Source: Verrucomicrobiales bacterium
Lineage (GTDB): Bacteria > Verrucomicrobiota > Verrucomicrobiia > Verrucomicrobiales > DEV007
Direction of reading: 5' to 3'
DNA: 64,000 nt
NCBI GenBank assembly: GCA_029213265.1
Contig: JARGNG010000017.1
Span: 25,979-89,978 of the forward strand
The notes under the pieces are model-generated. The model ran no database searches, had not been told where the DNA came from, and saw only the letters and a program-made list of their open reading frames with translations. How positions within the stretch are numbered: the first letter of the stretch is position 1; every line of letters begins with the position of its first letter. The translations under genes and the position numbers were made by a program. Positions 1-8,841 of this stretch are shown one piece after another.

Positions 1-339
1 CCCATCAAGCCCTCTCAGGGTAGTGTTGTTGAGGCAGGAAATGTGACCTTCCGGATGATTCCGGAGCGCATCGGAAATATTCCCCACGATCCCCGTGAGT
101 ATTCTCCGAGTTTTGAAATCGACGATTCGGAGTTTCCTCCCATCGAATGGAGCAAGGTCGAAGCCAGCATCCCTCTCCAGCCACTTTCCGACAGGGCAAG
201 ACTGGGATTCTCCTCTCACCTTCTGCAAATGGGCGGAGCGCTTTGCAAAACTTTCGCGGTCCTCCTTTGCATTGGATTGCTGGGGGGCATCTGTAGTTTT
301 CTGATCGGAGTTGCCATCCCCTTCGGTCTGATGCACTAG
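1..339 (+). CDS. C-terminal part of a putative membrane protein (5' partial)
   Basis: This reading frame is open from the first base of the window to a TAG stop at 337-339, so the start lies upstream. The visible 112 residues hold a polar stretch followed by one strongly hydrophobic segment (about 20 residues rich in Leu, Gly and Ile) just before the C-terminus, consistent with a C-terminal membrane anchor. I recognise no family. Codon choice resembles that of neighbouring genes, which favours real coding. The longer minus-strand frame over the same bases is Arg/Cys/Ser-rich in the way antisense frames are in this DNA. About 160 bases of spacer follow before the next gene. Confidence 0.5.
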   Translation, partial: PIKPSQGSVVEAGNVTFRMIPERIGNIPHDPREYSPSFEIDDSEFPPIEWSKVEASIPLQPLSDRARLGFSSHLLQMGGALCKTFAVLLCIGLLGGICSFLIGVAIPFGLMH

Positions 340-502
340 CCATACGGACCCGGTTGCTCGGAACCCGGGACCCTGCAATTTCTCTGCGATGGTGAACGGC
401 AGGAGCGATGCGCTTCGTGCCCGGTTTCACGCAGCACCAATATCCGACCATCATTCAACAATCGGAGCGAAGCACTTTGCCCCGGACGTTGCATGTTGCG
501 AC

Positions 503-1561
503 ATGAACCCCCACGAAATTCGTTGTCAGTATTTTTCTCAGGAAGATCTTCTCGCCGCCGGTTGCCTCGACATGAACCTTGCGATGGACGCAGCGGAGGA
601 GTCGATGCGACTTCATGCGGAGGGTGACGTGCTCTTTCCCGAAAAAATTGTCCAGATCTTCAAAGAGGAAACGCAGGAGCGAATTAACTGCCTCCCCGCC
701 ACGTTCCGCTCCAAGGAAATCTGCGGAGTGAAGTGGGTGTCGGTTTTCCCGCTCAATCCGGTTCAGCACGGTTTACAGAATCTCTCGGCGGTGATCATTC
801 TCTCCGAGATCGTCAATGGGTTTCCGGTCGCTTTCATGGAAGGAACGCTTTGTTCGAACATCCGCGTCGGAGCCATGGGCGGCCTCGCTGCGAAGCATCT
901 TGCTCGGCCCGATTCAGAGACGATCGGCTTCATTGGCTCCGGTGAGCAGGCGAAGATGCACCTGATCGCCATGAAAACAGCATTGCCCAAACTGAAGCTT
1001 TGTCGTGTCGGTGCCAAGACCGAAGCGGAAGAGGAGCAGTTCGTCGCAGAGATGTCCCCGATCTTTCCCGATATGGAAGTGGTCGGAGCCGGCACAAGCC
1101 TGCAAAAAGCCACCGAGGATGCCGATGTGATCGTGACCGCGACCAGCGCCCAGGCCCCTCTTCTCAAAGCGGAATGGATGAAACCGGGCTGCTTCTACTC
1201 TCACGTCGGCGGATGGGAGGACGAGTATGCCGTCGCCAAACAGTGCGAAAAGATTGTCTGCGACGACTGGGAGACGGTGAAGCACCGGACTCAGACATTG
1301 AGCCGCATGTATAAGGACGGCGAACTGACGGACGATAGCATCCACGGCAACCTCGTTGATCTGGTTCTCGGGAAGATTCCGGGCCGGGAGAGTGACGAGG
1401 AGCGCACCTACTTCAATGCCGTCGGCCTCGCCTTTGTCGATGTCGGGATTGCCCACGCCATGTATACCCGGGCCAAAGAAGCCGGGAAAGGCAGCGATCT
1501 TGTCGTTCAGGAGAAGATGATCTTCGAGCACGAAGAGCTGAAGGACTGGGTCCGACTCTAA
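503..1561 (+). CDS. Ornithine cyclodeaminase / mu-crystallin family protein
   Basis: The product has about 352 residues with the layout of the ornithine cyclodeaminase/mu-crystallin family: an N-terminal substrate region, a Lys in VKWVSVFP (about residue 77), an Arg in LCSNIRVGAMGG, and a Rossmann dinucleotide site GSGEQA at about residues 145-150. Members of this family are NAD(P)-dependent and act on amino or imino acids. Substrate cannot be read from sequence; ornithine cyclodeaminase, an imine reductase, or the tyramine oxidase subunit B-like subgroup are all possible. I chose the ATG at 503 because it gives the usual family length; the frame extends upstream to 389 but adds low-complexity sequence. 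It appears to be a single-gene unit. A hairpin without a clear T tract follows the stop. Confidence 0.85.
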   Translation: MNPHEIRCQYFSQEDLLAAGCLDMNLAMDAAEESMRLHAEGDVLFPEKIVQIFKEETQERINCLPATFRSKEICGVKWVSVFPLNPVQHGLQNLSAVIILSEIVNGFPVAFMEGTLCSNIRVGAMGGLAAKHLARPDSETIGFIGSGEQAKMHLIAMKTALPKLKLCRVGAKTEAEEEQFVAEMSPIFPDMEVVGAGTSLQKATEDADVIVTATSAQAPLLKAEWMKPGCFYSHVGGWEDEYAVAKQCEKIVCDDWETVKHRTQTLSRMYKDGELTDDSIHGNLVDLVLGKIPGRESDEERTYFNAVGLAFVDVGIAHAMYTRAKEAGKGSDLVVQEKMIFEHEELKDWVRL

Positions 1562-1595
1562 GCAGAAGAGCGGCGAACCATTGGAAAGGGCTCGG

Positions 1596-1617
1596 CGGGG
1601 AGGCTTCTTCCTCCCCG
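1596..1617 (+). terminator. GC-rich hairpin after the cyclodeaminase-family gene
   Basis: An 8-bp perfect stem (CGGGGAGG with CCTCCCCG) encloses a six-base loop 35 bases after the stop codon. No T tract follows, so it may be a weak terminator or an mRNA 3'-end stabiliser. Confidence 0.3.
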
Positions 1618-1706
1618 GTCCTGGAAGAACCGGTAGGTCCGCCATCAACGGCGAGCCGCCCGGGGTTTCCCAATCCCATTCCCTTCGGGGTTGCAAACCT
1701 TCCTTA

Positions 1707-1744
1707 TTTATGGTATTTATGGTAATAATACCCCACAAATACCA
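1707..1744 (+). promoter_or_regulatory. AT-rich direct and inverted repeats abutting the NlpC/P60 start codon
   Basis: The 9-mer TTTATGGTA occurs twice in tandem (1707-1724). An overlapping inverted repeat pairs 1711-1722 with 1733-1744 at 11 of 12 positions, and its right arm ends on the A of the ATG at 1744. The block is far richer in A+T than its surroundings. It could be an operator or a hairpin over the translation start; no Shine-Dalgarno sequence is visible. The 11-mer TTTATGGTAAT (1716-1726) recurs upstream of murG. Confidence 0.4.
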
Positions 1745-2469
1745 TGAAGCGGTCCTTTTCCCTATTGCGGGGCCTCACTACGGCCATCGTATTTTATACT
1801 CTTGCGGCACCAGCGCCTGTAAACGCACGGCTATTTAAGAAGTCGCCTCGCGAAGCGAGCACGGAAAGCCGGAGCTTTGGAGCCTTTTTCCGCCCCCGTT
1901 CCTATGATCTTCCCTATTCAGACTGGGAGTTTACCCCTGCCCCGGCGCCGCCCCGCAAGTTCTTTGGCGAACCCGAGCCCACTCCTCAAACCCGACAGCT
2001 CGTCACTGTGATTCGGGATCGAGCGGAGACCATCTCCAAGTTCCGGCTCCCCTACAAGTTTGGAGGGGACCACCCATCCGAGGGAGGAATGGATTGCTCG
2101 GGCACCATGCAATTCCTGCTTTCGGGAATCGGATTCGATTCGATGCCGCGGACGAGCTATCACCAGTATGAGTGGCTGAAAAAGAACCGGACGCTGAAAC
2201 ACAGCAAATCGATTCCCGAACAAATGGGCGGAAAAAAGGGAATCAAGCCGGGAGACTTGATTTTCTGGGGTGGTACCTATGATTCGGGACACAAGGTCTC
2301 TCACGTCATGATTTACCTGGGCCAGAGCAATGACGGGACTCATTATATGTTCGGAGCCCGCGGGAAGAAGAAAAAGGGCCTCACCGGTGCCGGTGTCGAC
2401 ATTTTCGAGCTGTCTTCCGGTTATCAGAAAAGCCTGATCGGCTATGGTTCGCTCCCCGGAGCGTTCTAG
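1744..2469 (+). CDS. Secreted NlpC/P60 cysteine peptidase (peptidoglycan hydrolase)
   Basis: The 241-residue product starts with a signal peptide (MKRS... to about ...APVNA, residue 28) and carries an NlpC/P60 domain in its C-terminal half. The catalytic Cys lies in MDCSG (C118) and the catalytic His in VSHVMIYLG (H187); GDLIFWGG before the His is also typical. NlpC/P60 enzymes usually cleave gamma-D-Glu-diaminopimelate bonds in peptidoglycan stem peptides in the periplasm. Residues 30-90 form a Pro-rich linker with no recognised domain. The gene stands alone between unrelated genes on the same strand, preceded by an AT-rich repeat block. A role in wall growth or daughter-cell separation is inferred from the family. 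Confidence 0.85.
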   Translation: MKRSFSLLRGLTTAIVFYTLAAPAPVNARLFKKSPREASTESRSFGAFFRPRSYDLPYSDWEFTPAPAPPRKFFGEPEPTPQTRQLVTVIRDRAETISKFRLPYKFGGDHPSEGGMDCSGTMQFLLSGIGFDSMPRTSYHQYEWLKKNRTLKHSKSIPEQMGGKKGIKPGDLIFWGGTYDSGHKVSHVMIYLGQSNDGTHYMFGARGKKKKGLTGAGVDIFELSSGYQKSLIGYGSLPGAF

Positions 2470-2588
2470 TGTCCTGGATCCGCGTTTCCAAAGTTTGAAA
2501 AGGTTGCACAATTTGCGACCCGCATTCCAGCTATCGAGGCGGAGGCAAAAATTCTTGCCTGCTGCTCGATCCGGAGGCATAGGAGGAA

Positions 2589-4184
2589 ATGCGCAAACTT
2601 TGTACTGCTTTCGTCCTTGCACTCGGGCTGATTCTTCCGGCGGCTGCCGCTGATCGCCCCAACATTCTTTTCGTCTTCTCCGACGACCACGCACCCCACG
2701 CCATCGGCGCCTACAACGGTTGGCTGAAATCGGTCAATCCAACTCCGGAAATCGACAAGCTCGCCGCCCAGGGAATGCTCTTTGAGAACAGTTTCTGCAC
2801 CAACTCGATTTGCGGTCCGAGCCGCGCGGTGATTCAGACGGGAAAGCACAGCCACAAGAACGGGTTCATGAACAATGGAAACTCGTTCGACTGGAATCAG
2901 CAGACTTTTCCTAAACTCCTACAGAAGGTCGGCTACCAGACGGCTCTCTACGGCAAATCTCACCTGAAAGGGCATCCCCAGGGCTTCGACGACTGGATGG
3001 TGCTTCCCGGCCAGGGCCTCTACTACAATCCTGACTTTATCACCCCGGAGGGTAAAAAGATGATCAACGGGCATTGCACCGATGTGGTTACTGACCTCGC
3101 GGTGCAGTGGCTCAAGGAAAAGCGCAGCGACGACAAGCCCTTCATGCTGATGGTCCAGCACAAGGCACCCCACCGCAACTGGATGCCGGCGGAGCGCCAC
3201 CTTCACCTCTACGACGATATCGAGATGCCCGAGGCGCCCACTCTTTTCGACAAGTGGGAGGACAACACCCTTGCCGCGAAATACCAGGAACTGGAAATCG
3301 ACGGGCACATGGACATCAACTACGACCTCTTCCTCGATCTGACAGCCGACTTTGACCAGGAAGCATCCCAGAAGCGCCAGGACCGCTCTGCCTGGAACAA
3401 TATGAAGCGCATGTCCCCTGCCCAGATGAAGGCATGGCGCGACGCCTACGGCCCGAAAGATGAGGCCTTTCACAAAGCCAATCTGAGTGGCGATGACCTC
3501 GTTCGCTGGAAATACCAGCGGTATGCGAAGAATTACCTTCGCTGCGTCAAAGGAGTCGACGAAAGCGTTGGCCGCCTCATGGGCACCCTCGAAGAGCTCG
3601 GCCTCGATGAAAACACCGTCGTGATCTACTCCTCCGACCAGGGTTTCTACATTGGCGACCACGGATGGTATGACAAGCGGTGGATGTATGAAGAGTCCCT
3701 CAAGATGCCCCTGATCGTAAAATGGCCCGGCGTCGCGGAAGCCGGCACGAAGAGCACGGAAATGGTTCAGAATCTCGACTACGCGTCCACCTTCCTCGAC
3801 ATGGCGGGGGCGAATATCCCGAAGGATCTCCAGGGACAATCCCTCGTTCCTCTTCTCAAGGGCGAGCAGGATGGCAAGTTTCGTGATGCGATTTACTACC
3901 ACTACTATGAGTATCCGAGCGTTCACATGGTGCCGCGTCACTATGGAATCCGGACCGAGCGCTACAAGCTGATGAATTTCTATCAGTTCGGCGCCTGGGA
4001 GCTCTATGACCTTCAGGAGGATCCGGACGAACTGACCAACATCTACGAGACCGCTGACAAGGAATTGGTCGCGGAGATGACACAGAAGCTGGAGGATCTG
4101 CGAAAGCACTACGACGACAACAGCCACGAGCCGGAGTATTCGCTGGAGAAGAAGAAGGAGTTCTGGCCGTCCTTCACCAAGTAG
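2589..4184 (+). CDS. Secreted S1-family sulfatase
   Basis: This 531-residue sulfatase has a signal peptide (cleavage near AAA-AD, about residue 21), a metal-binding DD in FVFSDDH, and the formylglycine motif CGPSR with the modified Cys at residue 75. GKSHLKG and the late SSDQGFYIGDHGW also match the sulfatase fold. The enzyme should hydrolyse sulfate esters of glycans or small molecules in the periplasm or outside the cell, after Cys is converted to formylglycine; no maturase gene is in the window. The HKAPH and WEDNT stretches recall GlcNAc-6-sulfatase-like subgroups, but the substrate is uncertain. A strong Shine-Dalgarno AGGAGG sits just before ATG 2589, which supports this start. Confidence 0.93.
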   Translation: MRKLCTAFVLALGLILPAAAADRPNILFVFSDDHAPHAIGAYNGWLKSVNPTPEIDKLAAQGMLFENSFCTNSICGPSRAVIQTGKHSHKNGFMNNGNSFDWNQQTFPKLLQKVGYQTALYGKSHLKGHPQGFDDWMVLPGQGLYYNPDFITPEGKKMINGHCTDVVTDLAVQWLKEKRSDDKPFMLMVQHKAPHRNWMPAERHLHLYDDIEMPEAPTLFDKWEDNTLAAKYQELEIDGHMDINYDLFLDLTADFDQEASQKRQDRSAWNNMKRMSPAQMKAWRDAYGPKDEAFHKANLSGDDLVRWKYQRYAKNYLRCVKGVDESVGRLMGTLEELGLDENTVVIYSSDQGFYIGDHGWYDKRWMYEESLKMPLIVKWPGVAEAGTKSTEMVQNLDYASTFLDMAGANIPKDLQGQSLVPLLKGEQDGKFRDAIYYHYYEYPSVHMVPRHYGIRTERYKLMNFYQFGAWELYDLQEDPDELTNIYETADKELVAEMTQKLEDLRKHYDDNSHEPEYSLEKKKEFWPSFTK

Positions 4185-4205
4185 GCTGTCGGGGCAACTC
4201 GGGGA

Positions 4206-4223
4206 GGCGGTTTCCGAACCGCC
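4206..4223 (+). terminator. Short hairpin after sulfatase gene
   Basis: GGCGGTT and AACCGCC pair across a four-base loop about 20 bases after the sulfatase stop. There is no T tract. It may end transcription weakly before the PSCyt gene. Confidence 0.3.
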
Positions 4224-4359
4224 GTTCGTCCGGCACCGAACGAGAGGGGTAACTCGCCACTTGTGAGCGAAATCTGCCAATTTTCGACTCGCGGCTTACC
4301 AATTCGGGCTTCCGTCTTGAGGCCATGGAAATCCCTGCCTTTCCATGGTTCCTTAGACG

Positions 4360-7300
4360 ATGCAAGGCCTGCCTCCCTTTGTCCGACGAACTTTTATCCT
4401 GTCTCTCGCGATAGCGACCGGTCTTTCCGCGACCGCTTCGGAAATCGATTTTTCGCGGGACATCCAGCCGATCCTTTCGGACAATTGCTACGCCTGTCAT
4501 GGGCCTGACGAAGAGGACCGGGCTGCGGACCTTCGACTGGATACCCAGGAGGGAGTGAAAACGGTTCTTTCGGCGGACTCCATTCTGGAGAGCGAGTTCA
4601 TTCATCGCATTTTGACCGACGATCCGGACGATGCGATGCCGCCGCCGGACAAAAAGGATCCCCTGAGCGCCGGAGAAGTCGAGATGCTCCGGAAATGGAT
4701 CATCGACGGCGCCAAGTGGGGCGTCCACTGGGCCTTCGAAGCTCCGGAGAAGCCTGCGCCACCTGCCGGAAACACTCACCCTGTGGATGCGTTTGTTCAG
4801 GCCGGGCTGGGTGAGAGCGGATTGTCCCAGGCTCCCCGGGCCTCCCGCGAAACACTGCTCCGCCGACTGTCTCTCGATCTGATTGGACTGCCACCACCCC
4901 CCGCGGAACTCGACGAGTTTCTCCATGATGAAAGCCCCGACGCCCGGGCCAAAGCGATCACCAGACTTCTCGATTCCCCGCACTTTGGCGAACGCTGGGC
5001 CCGCTGGTGGCTCGATGCGGCCCGCTATGCCGATTCGAACGGATATGAAAAGGACTCTGTTCGCTATGTCTGGCCCTACCGGGACTGGGTCATCAATGCA
5101 TTCAACAGGAACGAACCCTACGATCAGTTTATCATCAAACAGGTCGGAGGAGACCTGCTCGAAAACCCATCACTCCAGGATCGCGTTGCGACGGGATTCC
5201 TTCGCAACTCCATGGTGAACGAAGAAGGGGCGATCAAGTATGAGCAGTTCCGCATCGAGGGAATCTTTGACCGCGTCGACACGATCGGGAAATCCATTCT
5301 CGGATTGACGACCGGATGCGCACAGTGTCACAGCCACAAATACGATCCGATCCAACACGACGAATACTACGGGATCTTTGCGTATCTCAATAACGCCCAC
5401 GAATCGACAGTTCCTTTCTACACCGGAGATGGCCGGAAGAAGATCCTTGAAATCGAGGGATCGATCGAAGAAATTCGAAGCAAGGCGCGGCAGAGCGCAG
5501 GAGCCCTCGAAAGCCTAAAACAGTGGATCGCTAAACAGAAAGCCGTCCTCAAGGGGTATCCGGATTGGACCACCGTGACTCCAGAACTCCTCGGAGATGG
5601 AGGGCAAAAGTTCTATCCCCGTGAAGACGGGTCGCTGATTTCGATGGGATACTCCCCTTCGAGAAGCACGGAAAAATTTGCCGGAACCACCACGATGGAT
5701 TCGATTCAATCCCTGCGACTTGAGTTGTTGAATGATCCCTATCTCACCTTCGGAGGCCCGGGGCGTTCCCTCGAAGGGTCTGCTGCCTTGAGTGAATTGA
5801 AACTCTTCGCCGGAGCCGATCCGGAAAAGCTCGTGGAATTGAAACTGCAACCGGCCCGCTCTGATCTCGATTTGCCATCCCGCCCGATCGACAGCCACAA
5901 GTGGCCTCAGAAGAACGGCGCCAAAGACGATCGAGCCGAAGGACCCGCGGCCTTTGCCACCGACGGAAGTACGAAAACAGCCTGGGCAACCGAGGCGGGC
6001 CCGGATCGCACGAACCAGCCGCGCCTTCTCGTCGCAAACCTGGCCGAGCCTTTGAAGAAGTCCGGAGAAGGTCCGATTCATCTGCGCTTTGAGCTGCATT
6101 GCCAGCACGGAGGCTGGAACAGCAATGACAATCACCACCGTTCCCTCGGGAGATTCCGTTTCTCGTTCTCCGGTGAGAAATGGCCCGACGTGAATCCAGT
6201 CTCTCCGAAGCTGGCCGCGATTCTGGAGAAACCGGAATCGGAATGGACCGCCGAAGAGAAATCAGAGATCGACCTTGCCTGGATGGAATCGGATCCCGCG
6301 CAGAAGCAACTCGCAGACGCCATCACGAAGGTGAGAGAAGCGCATCCCGTTCCGGTGCCACAGTTGGCGATGCAGGAACGCGCCACGCCCCGCGAGACCC
6401 GACTCTTTCACCGGGGAGAGCAGCAACATCCGAGACATGCGGTTGAGCCTCATGTCCCCGCATTTCTCCACGATCTTCCGGAGGGCGATCCACAGTCGCG
6501 CCTGACCTTTGCCCGCTGGCTCGTCGACCGCAGGTCTCCCACCACGGCGCGGACCCTCGTAAATCGCACCTGGCAGGCACTTTTCGGAACCGGCATTGTG
6601 GAGTCCGTTGAGGACTTCGGACGACAGTCGACCCGCCCTTCTCATCCCGCCCTGCTCGACTGGCTCTCGGTGGAATTCATGGACTCCGGATGGGATTTCA
6701 AACACCTCATTCAACTCATTGTAAGCAGCGAAACCTATCAGCAGGACTCGGCCATCCGCCCCGGCGACTGGGAGAACGACCCGAAAAATCGCCTTCTCGC
6801 CCGGGGAGCCCGCTTTCGCCCGGAAGCAGAAGTGGTCCGGGACACGCAACTTGCCGTCAGCGGATTGCTGAATCGTCGCGTCGGTGGAGACAGCGTCCGG
6901 CCACCGATTCCGGGCTTCCTGTTTCTTCCCCCGGCGAGCTATGGCTACAAGACCTGGGAAGAAGATACCGCGGCCGAAAACCGCTATCGCCGTGCTCTCT
7001 ACACCTTCCGCTTTCGAACCGTTCCCCCGCCCTTCCTCGCCGCCTTTGATGCGCCGACCGGTGAGGTGTCCTGCGTTCGGCGGCCGCAATCAACGACGCC
7101 GCTGCAAGCGCTCGCCACTCTCAATGAACCACTTTCCATCGAAGCGGCGCAGGCATTGGCAAAGCAGATCGAAGGCAACAGCAAGGCCGGAACGCCGGAA
7201 TCCATCCGGCAGTCGATCGGGATCGCCTTTCGCCAATGCACGAGTCGCTCGCCCGAAGCAGCCGAGTTGGATCTGCTGACGAAACTTTTTGAAACCGAGA

Positions 7301-7380
7301 AAGCGACCGACGGAGGCGATGCCTTTCTCGCCGTTGCCCGCGTTCTCCTGAATCTTGACGAAACCATCGTGAAATCCTGA
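4360..7380 (+). CDS. PSCyt1-DUF1549-DUF1553 (PSD1) cytochrome-like protein, long form
   Basis: A 1006-residue secreted protein (signal peptide to about residue 27). Domains in order: a planctomycete-type cytochrome domain with a haem motif CYACH at residues 43-47; DUF1549 (about 145-350), which ends with a second CAQCH motif near residue 320; a region of about 300 residues containing a beta-rich, possibly carbohydrate-binding-like segment; and DUF1553/PSD1 (about 715-960). These proteins are abundant in Planctomycetes and Verrucomicrobiota and nearly always precede a DUF1501 gene, as here 20 bases downstream. Their reaction is unproven; covalent haem at the CxxCH motifs suggests redox chemistry in the periplasm. 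The gene probably forms an operon with the DUF1501 gene that follows. The paralogue at 18542 lacks most of the central region. Confidence 0.92.
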   Translation: MQGLPPFVRRTFILSLAIATGLSATASEIDFSRDIQPILSDNCYACHGPDEEDRAADLRLDTQEGVKTVLSADSILESEFIHRILTDDPDDAMPPPDKKDPLSAGEVEMLRKWIIDGAKWGVHWAFEAPEKPAPPAGNTHPVDAFVQAGLGESGLSQAPRASRETLLRRLSLDLIGLPPPPAELDEFLHDESPDARAKAITRLLDSPHFGERWARWWLDAARYADSNGYEKDSVRYVWPYRDWVINAFNRNEPYDQFIIKQVGGDLLENPSLQDRVATGFLRNSMVNEEGAIKYEQFRIEGIFDRVDTIGKSILGLTTGCAQCHSHKYDPIQHDEYYGIFAYLNNAHESTVPFYTGDGRKKILEIEGSIEEIRSKARQSAGALESLKQWIAKQKAVLKGYPDWTTVTPELLGDGGQKFYPREDGSLISMGYSPSRSTEKFAGTTTMDSIQSLRLELLNDPYLTFGGPGRSLEGSAALSELKLFAGADPEKLVELKLQPARSDLDLPSRPIDSHKWPQKNGAKDDRAEGPAAFATDGSTKTAWATEAGPDRTNQPRLLVANLAEPLKKSGEGPIHLRFELHCQHGGWNSNDNHHRSLGRFRFSFSGEKWPDVNPVSPKLAAILEKPESEWTAEEKSEIDLAWMESDPAQKQLADAITKVREAHPVPVPQLAMQERATPRETRLFHRGEQQHPRHAVEPHVPAFLHDLPEGDPQSRLTFARWLVDRRSPTTARTLVNRTWQALFGTGIVESVEDFGRQSTRPSHPALLDWLSVEFMDSGWDFKHLIQLIVSSETYQQDSAIRPGDWENDPKNRLLARGARFRPEAEVVRDTQLAVSGLLNRRVGGDSVRPPIPGFLFLPPASYGYKTWEEDTAAENRYRRALYTFRFRTVPPPFLAAFDAPTGEVSCVRRPQSTTPLQALATLNEPLSIEAAQALAKQIEGNSKAGTPESIRQSIGIAFRQCTSRSPEAAELDLLTKLFETEKATDGGDAFLAVARVLLNLDETIVKS

Positions 7381-7400
7381 ACCGCTCCCCTTTTGTTCCT

Positions 7401-8837
7401 ATGAATCACTCACTCGACGGTTCCACTCTTTCCGGTCTGCACCGCTCCTCCTCGCGCCGCTGGTTCATGCGCGACTGCGGTGTGGGGCTCGGGGGAATTG
7501 CGCTCAATCATCTTCTCGCCAAGTCGGCCTCGGCCTCCGAAATTGCCAATCCACTCGCACCGAAGCAATCTCATTTTGGCGGAACTGCGAAACGGGTCAT
7601 TTTTCTTTTCATGGGAGGGGCTCCCAGCCATGTCGATCTGTTCGAAGACAAGCCCACGCTAACCCGGCTCGACGGGACGATTCCCCCGCCCGAGCTGCTC
7701 GAAGGTTATCGCTCCGCGTTCATCAAACCGGACAACAAGCTGCTCGGGCCGAAGTTCAAGTTTCAGAAATTTGGCGATTGCGGGGTCGATCTGGCCGCTG
7801 AATTGATGCCGCACCTCGGATCGGTCGCCGATGAGATCACCTGGGTTCGCTCGATGCAGACAGATGCGTTTAACCACGCGCCGGCCCAGATCCTGATGAG
7901 CACAGGATCCCAGCAGTTCGGACGTCCCTCGCTCGGTGCCTGGACGATCTACGGGCTCGGCAGTGAAACGGAGAACCTTCCTCCTTTCGTCGTGCTTTCC
8001 TCCGGCCAGAAAGGACCCAGCGGAGGCTCCTCCAACTTCGGCTCCGGGTTTCTTCCCTCCGTCTGCCAGGGCGTCCCGTTTAATTCCTCCGGGGATCCGG
8101 TTCTTTACCTTTCCAATCCGAAGGGCATCTCGAAGCAGTCGCAACGCAATGCGATCGACGCGATCAACCAGCTGAATCAGAAGCGTTTTGATTCCGTGGC
8201 GGACCCGGAAATCCAAACCCGAATCAGCGCCTTCGAAATGGCCTACCGGATGCAGGACGTCGCACCGGAGGTCACCGACATCAGTCGGGAATCCCAGGAG
8301 ACACTCGATCTCTATGGAGCCAGGCCCGGAGAGAGTTCCTTTGCCAACAACTGCCTCCTTGCGCGGCGACTCGTCGAAAAAGGGGTGCGCTTTGTGGAGT
8401 TGTTTCACGAATCGTGGGACCAACACGGCGGCCTTACGAAAGGACTGCAAAAGAACTGCAAAGACACCGACCGGGCCTGCGCCGCTTTGATTCGGGACCT
8501 GAAGATGCGGGGCATGCTCGACGACACCCTGATTGTCTGGGGAGGAGAATTCGGCCGGACCCCGATGGTTCAGGGTGGAAACGACGGTCGCGACCACCAT
8601 CCGAACGCCTTCACGATGTGGATGGCCGGTGGCGGTGTGAAATCAGGATACATCCACGGCGCAACGGACGACCTAGGATTCAACGCAGTCGACAAACCTG
8701 TCCACGTTCACGATTTGAACGCGACGATTCTGCATCTTCTCGGATTCGATCATACGAAACTGACATTCCGCTCCCAGGGGCTCGACATGCGCCTGACCAA
8801 CGTCCACGGCCATGTCGTGAGAGACCTGCTGGCGTGA
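7401..8837 (+). CDS. DUF1501 family protein with Tat-type signal
   Basis: The 478-residue product begins with a twin-arginine-like signal (SRRWFMRD followed by a Gly/Leu-rich stretch), so export in folded form through Tat is likely. The body shows the DUF1501 pattern: VIFLFMGGAPSHVDLFEDK near the N-terminus and, late, WGGEFGRTP and GRDHHP with His and Asp residues suited to metal binding. DUF1501 belongs to the alkaline phosphatase/sulfatase-like fold group, but no reaction has been assigned to it. It follows the PSCyt gene by 20 bases, the standard pairing of these two families. It converges with the minus-strand flavoprotein gene; the two stops are four bases apart. Confidence 0.92.
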   Translation: MNHSLDGSTLSGLHRSSSRRWFMRDCGVGLGGIALNHLLAKSASASEIANPLAPKQSHFGGTAKRVIFLFMGGAPSHVDLFEDKPTLTRLDGTIPPPELLEGYRSAFIKPDNKLLGPKFKFQKFGDCGVDLAAELMPHLGSVADEITWVRSMQTDAFNHAPAQILMSTGSQQFGRPSLGAWTIYGLGSETENLPPFVVLSSGQKGPSGGSSNFGSGFLPSVCQGVPFNSSGDPVLYLSNPKGISKQSQRNAIDAINQLNQKRFDSVADPEIQTRISAFEMAYRMQDVAPEVTDISRESQETLDLYGARPGESSFANNCLLARRLVEKGVRFVELFHESWDQHGGLTKGLQKNCKDTDRACAALIRDLKMRGMLDDTLIVWGGEFGRTPMVQGGNDGRDHHPNAFTMWMAGGGVKSGYIHGATDDLGFNAVDKPVHVHDLNATILHLLGFDHTKLTFRSQGLDMRLTNVHGHVVRDLLA

Positions 8838-8841
8838 CGCC

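Noticed and set aside
914..1738. Long minus-strand frame opposite the cyclodeaminase-family gene
   Set aside because: The plus strand has clear family motifs; the antisense frame shows none and has the composition of a shadow.
2919..4280. 453-codon minus-strand frame opposite the sulfatase
   Set aside because: It is antisense to a recognisable sulfatase, with no start context and no domain.
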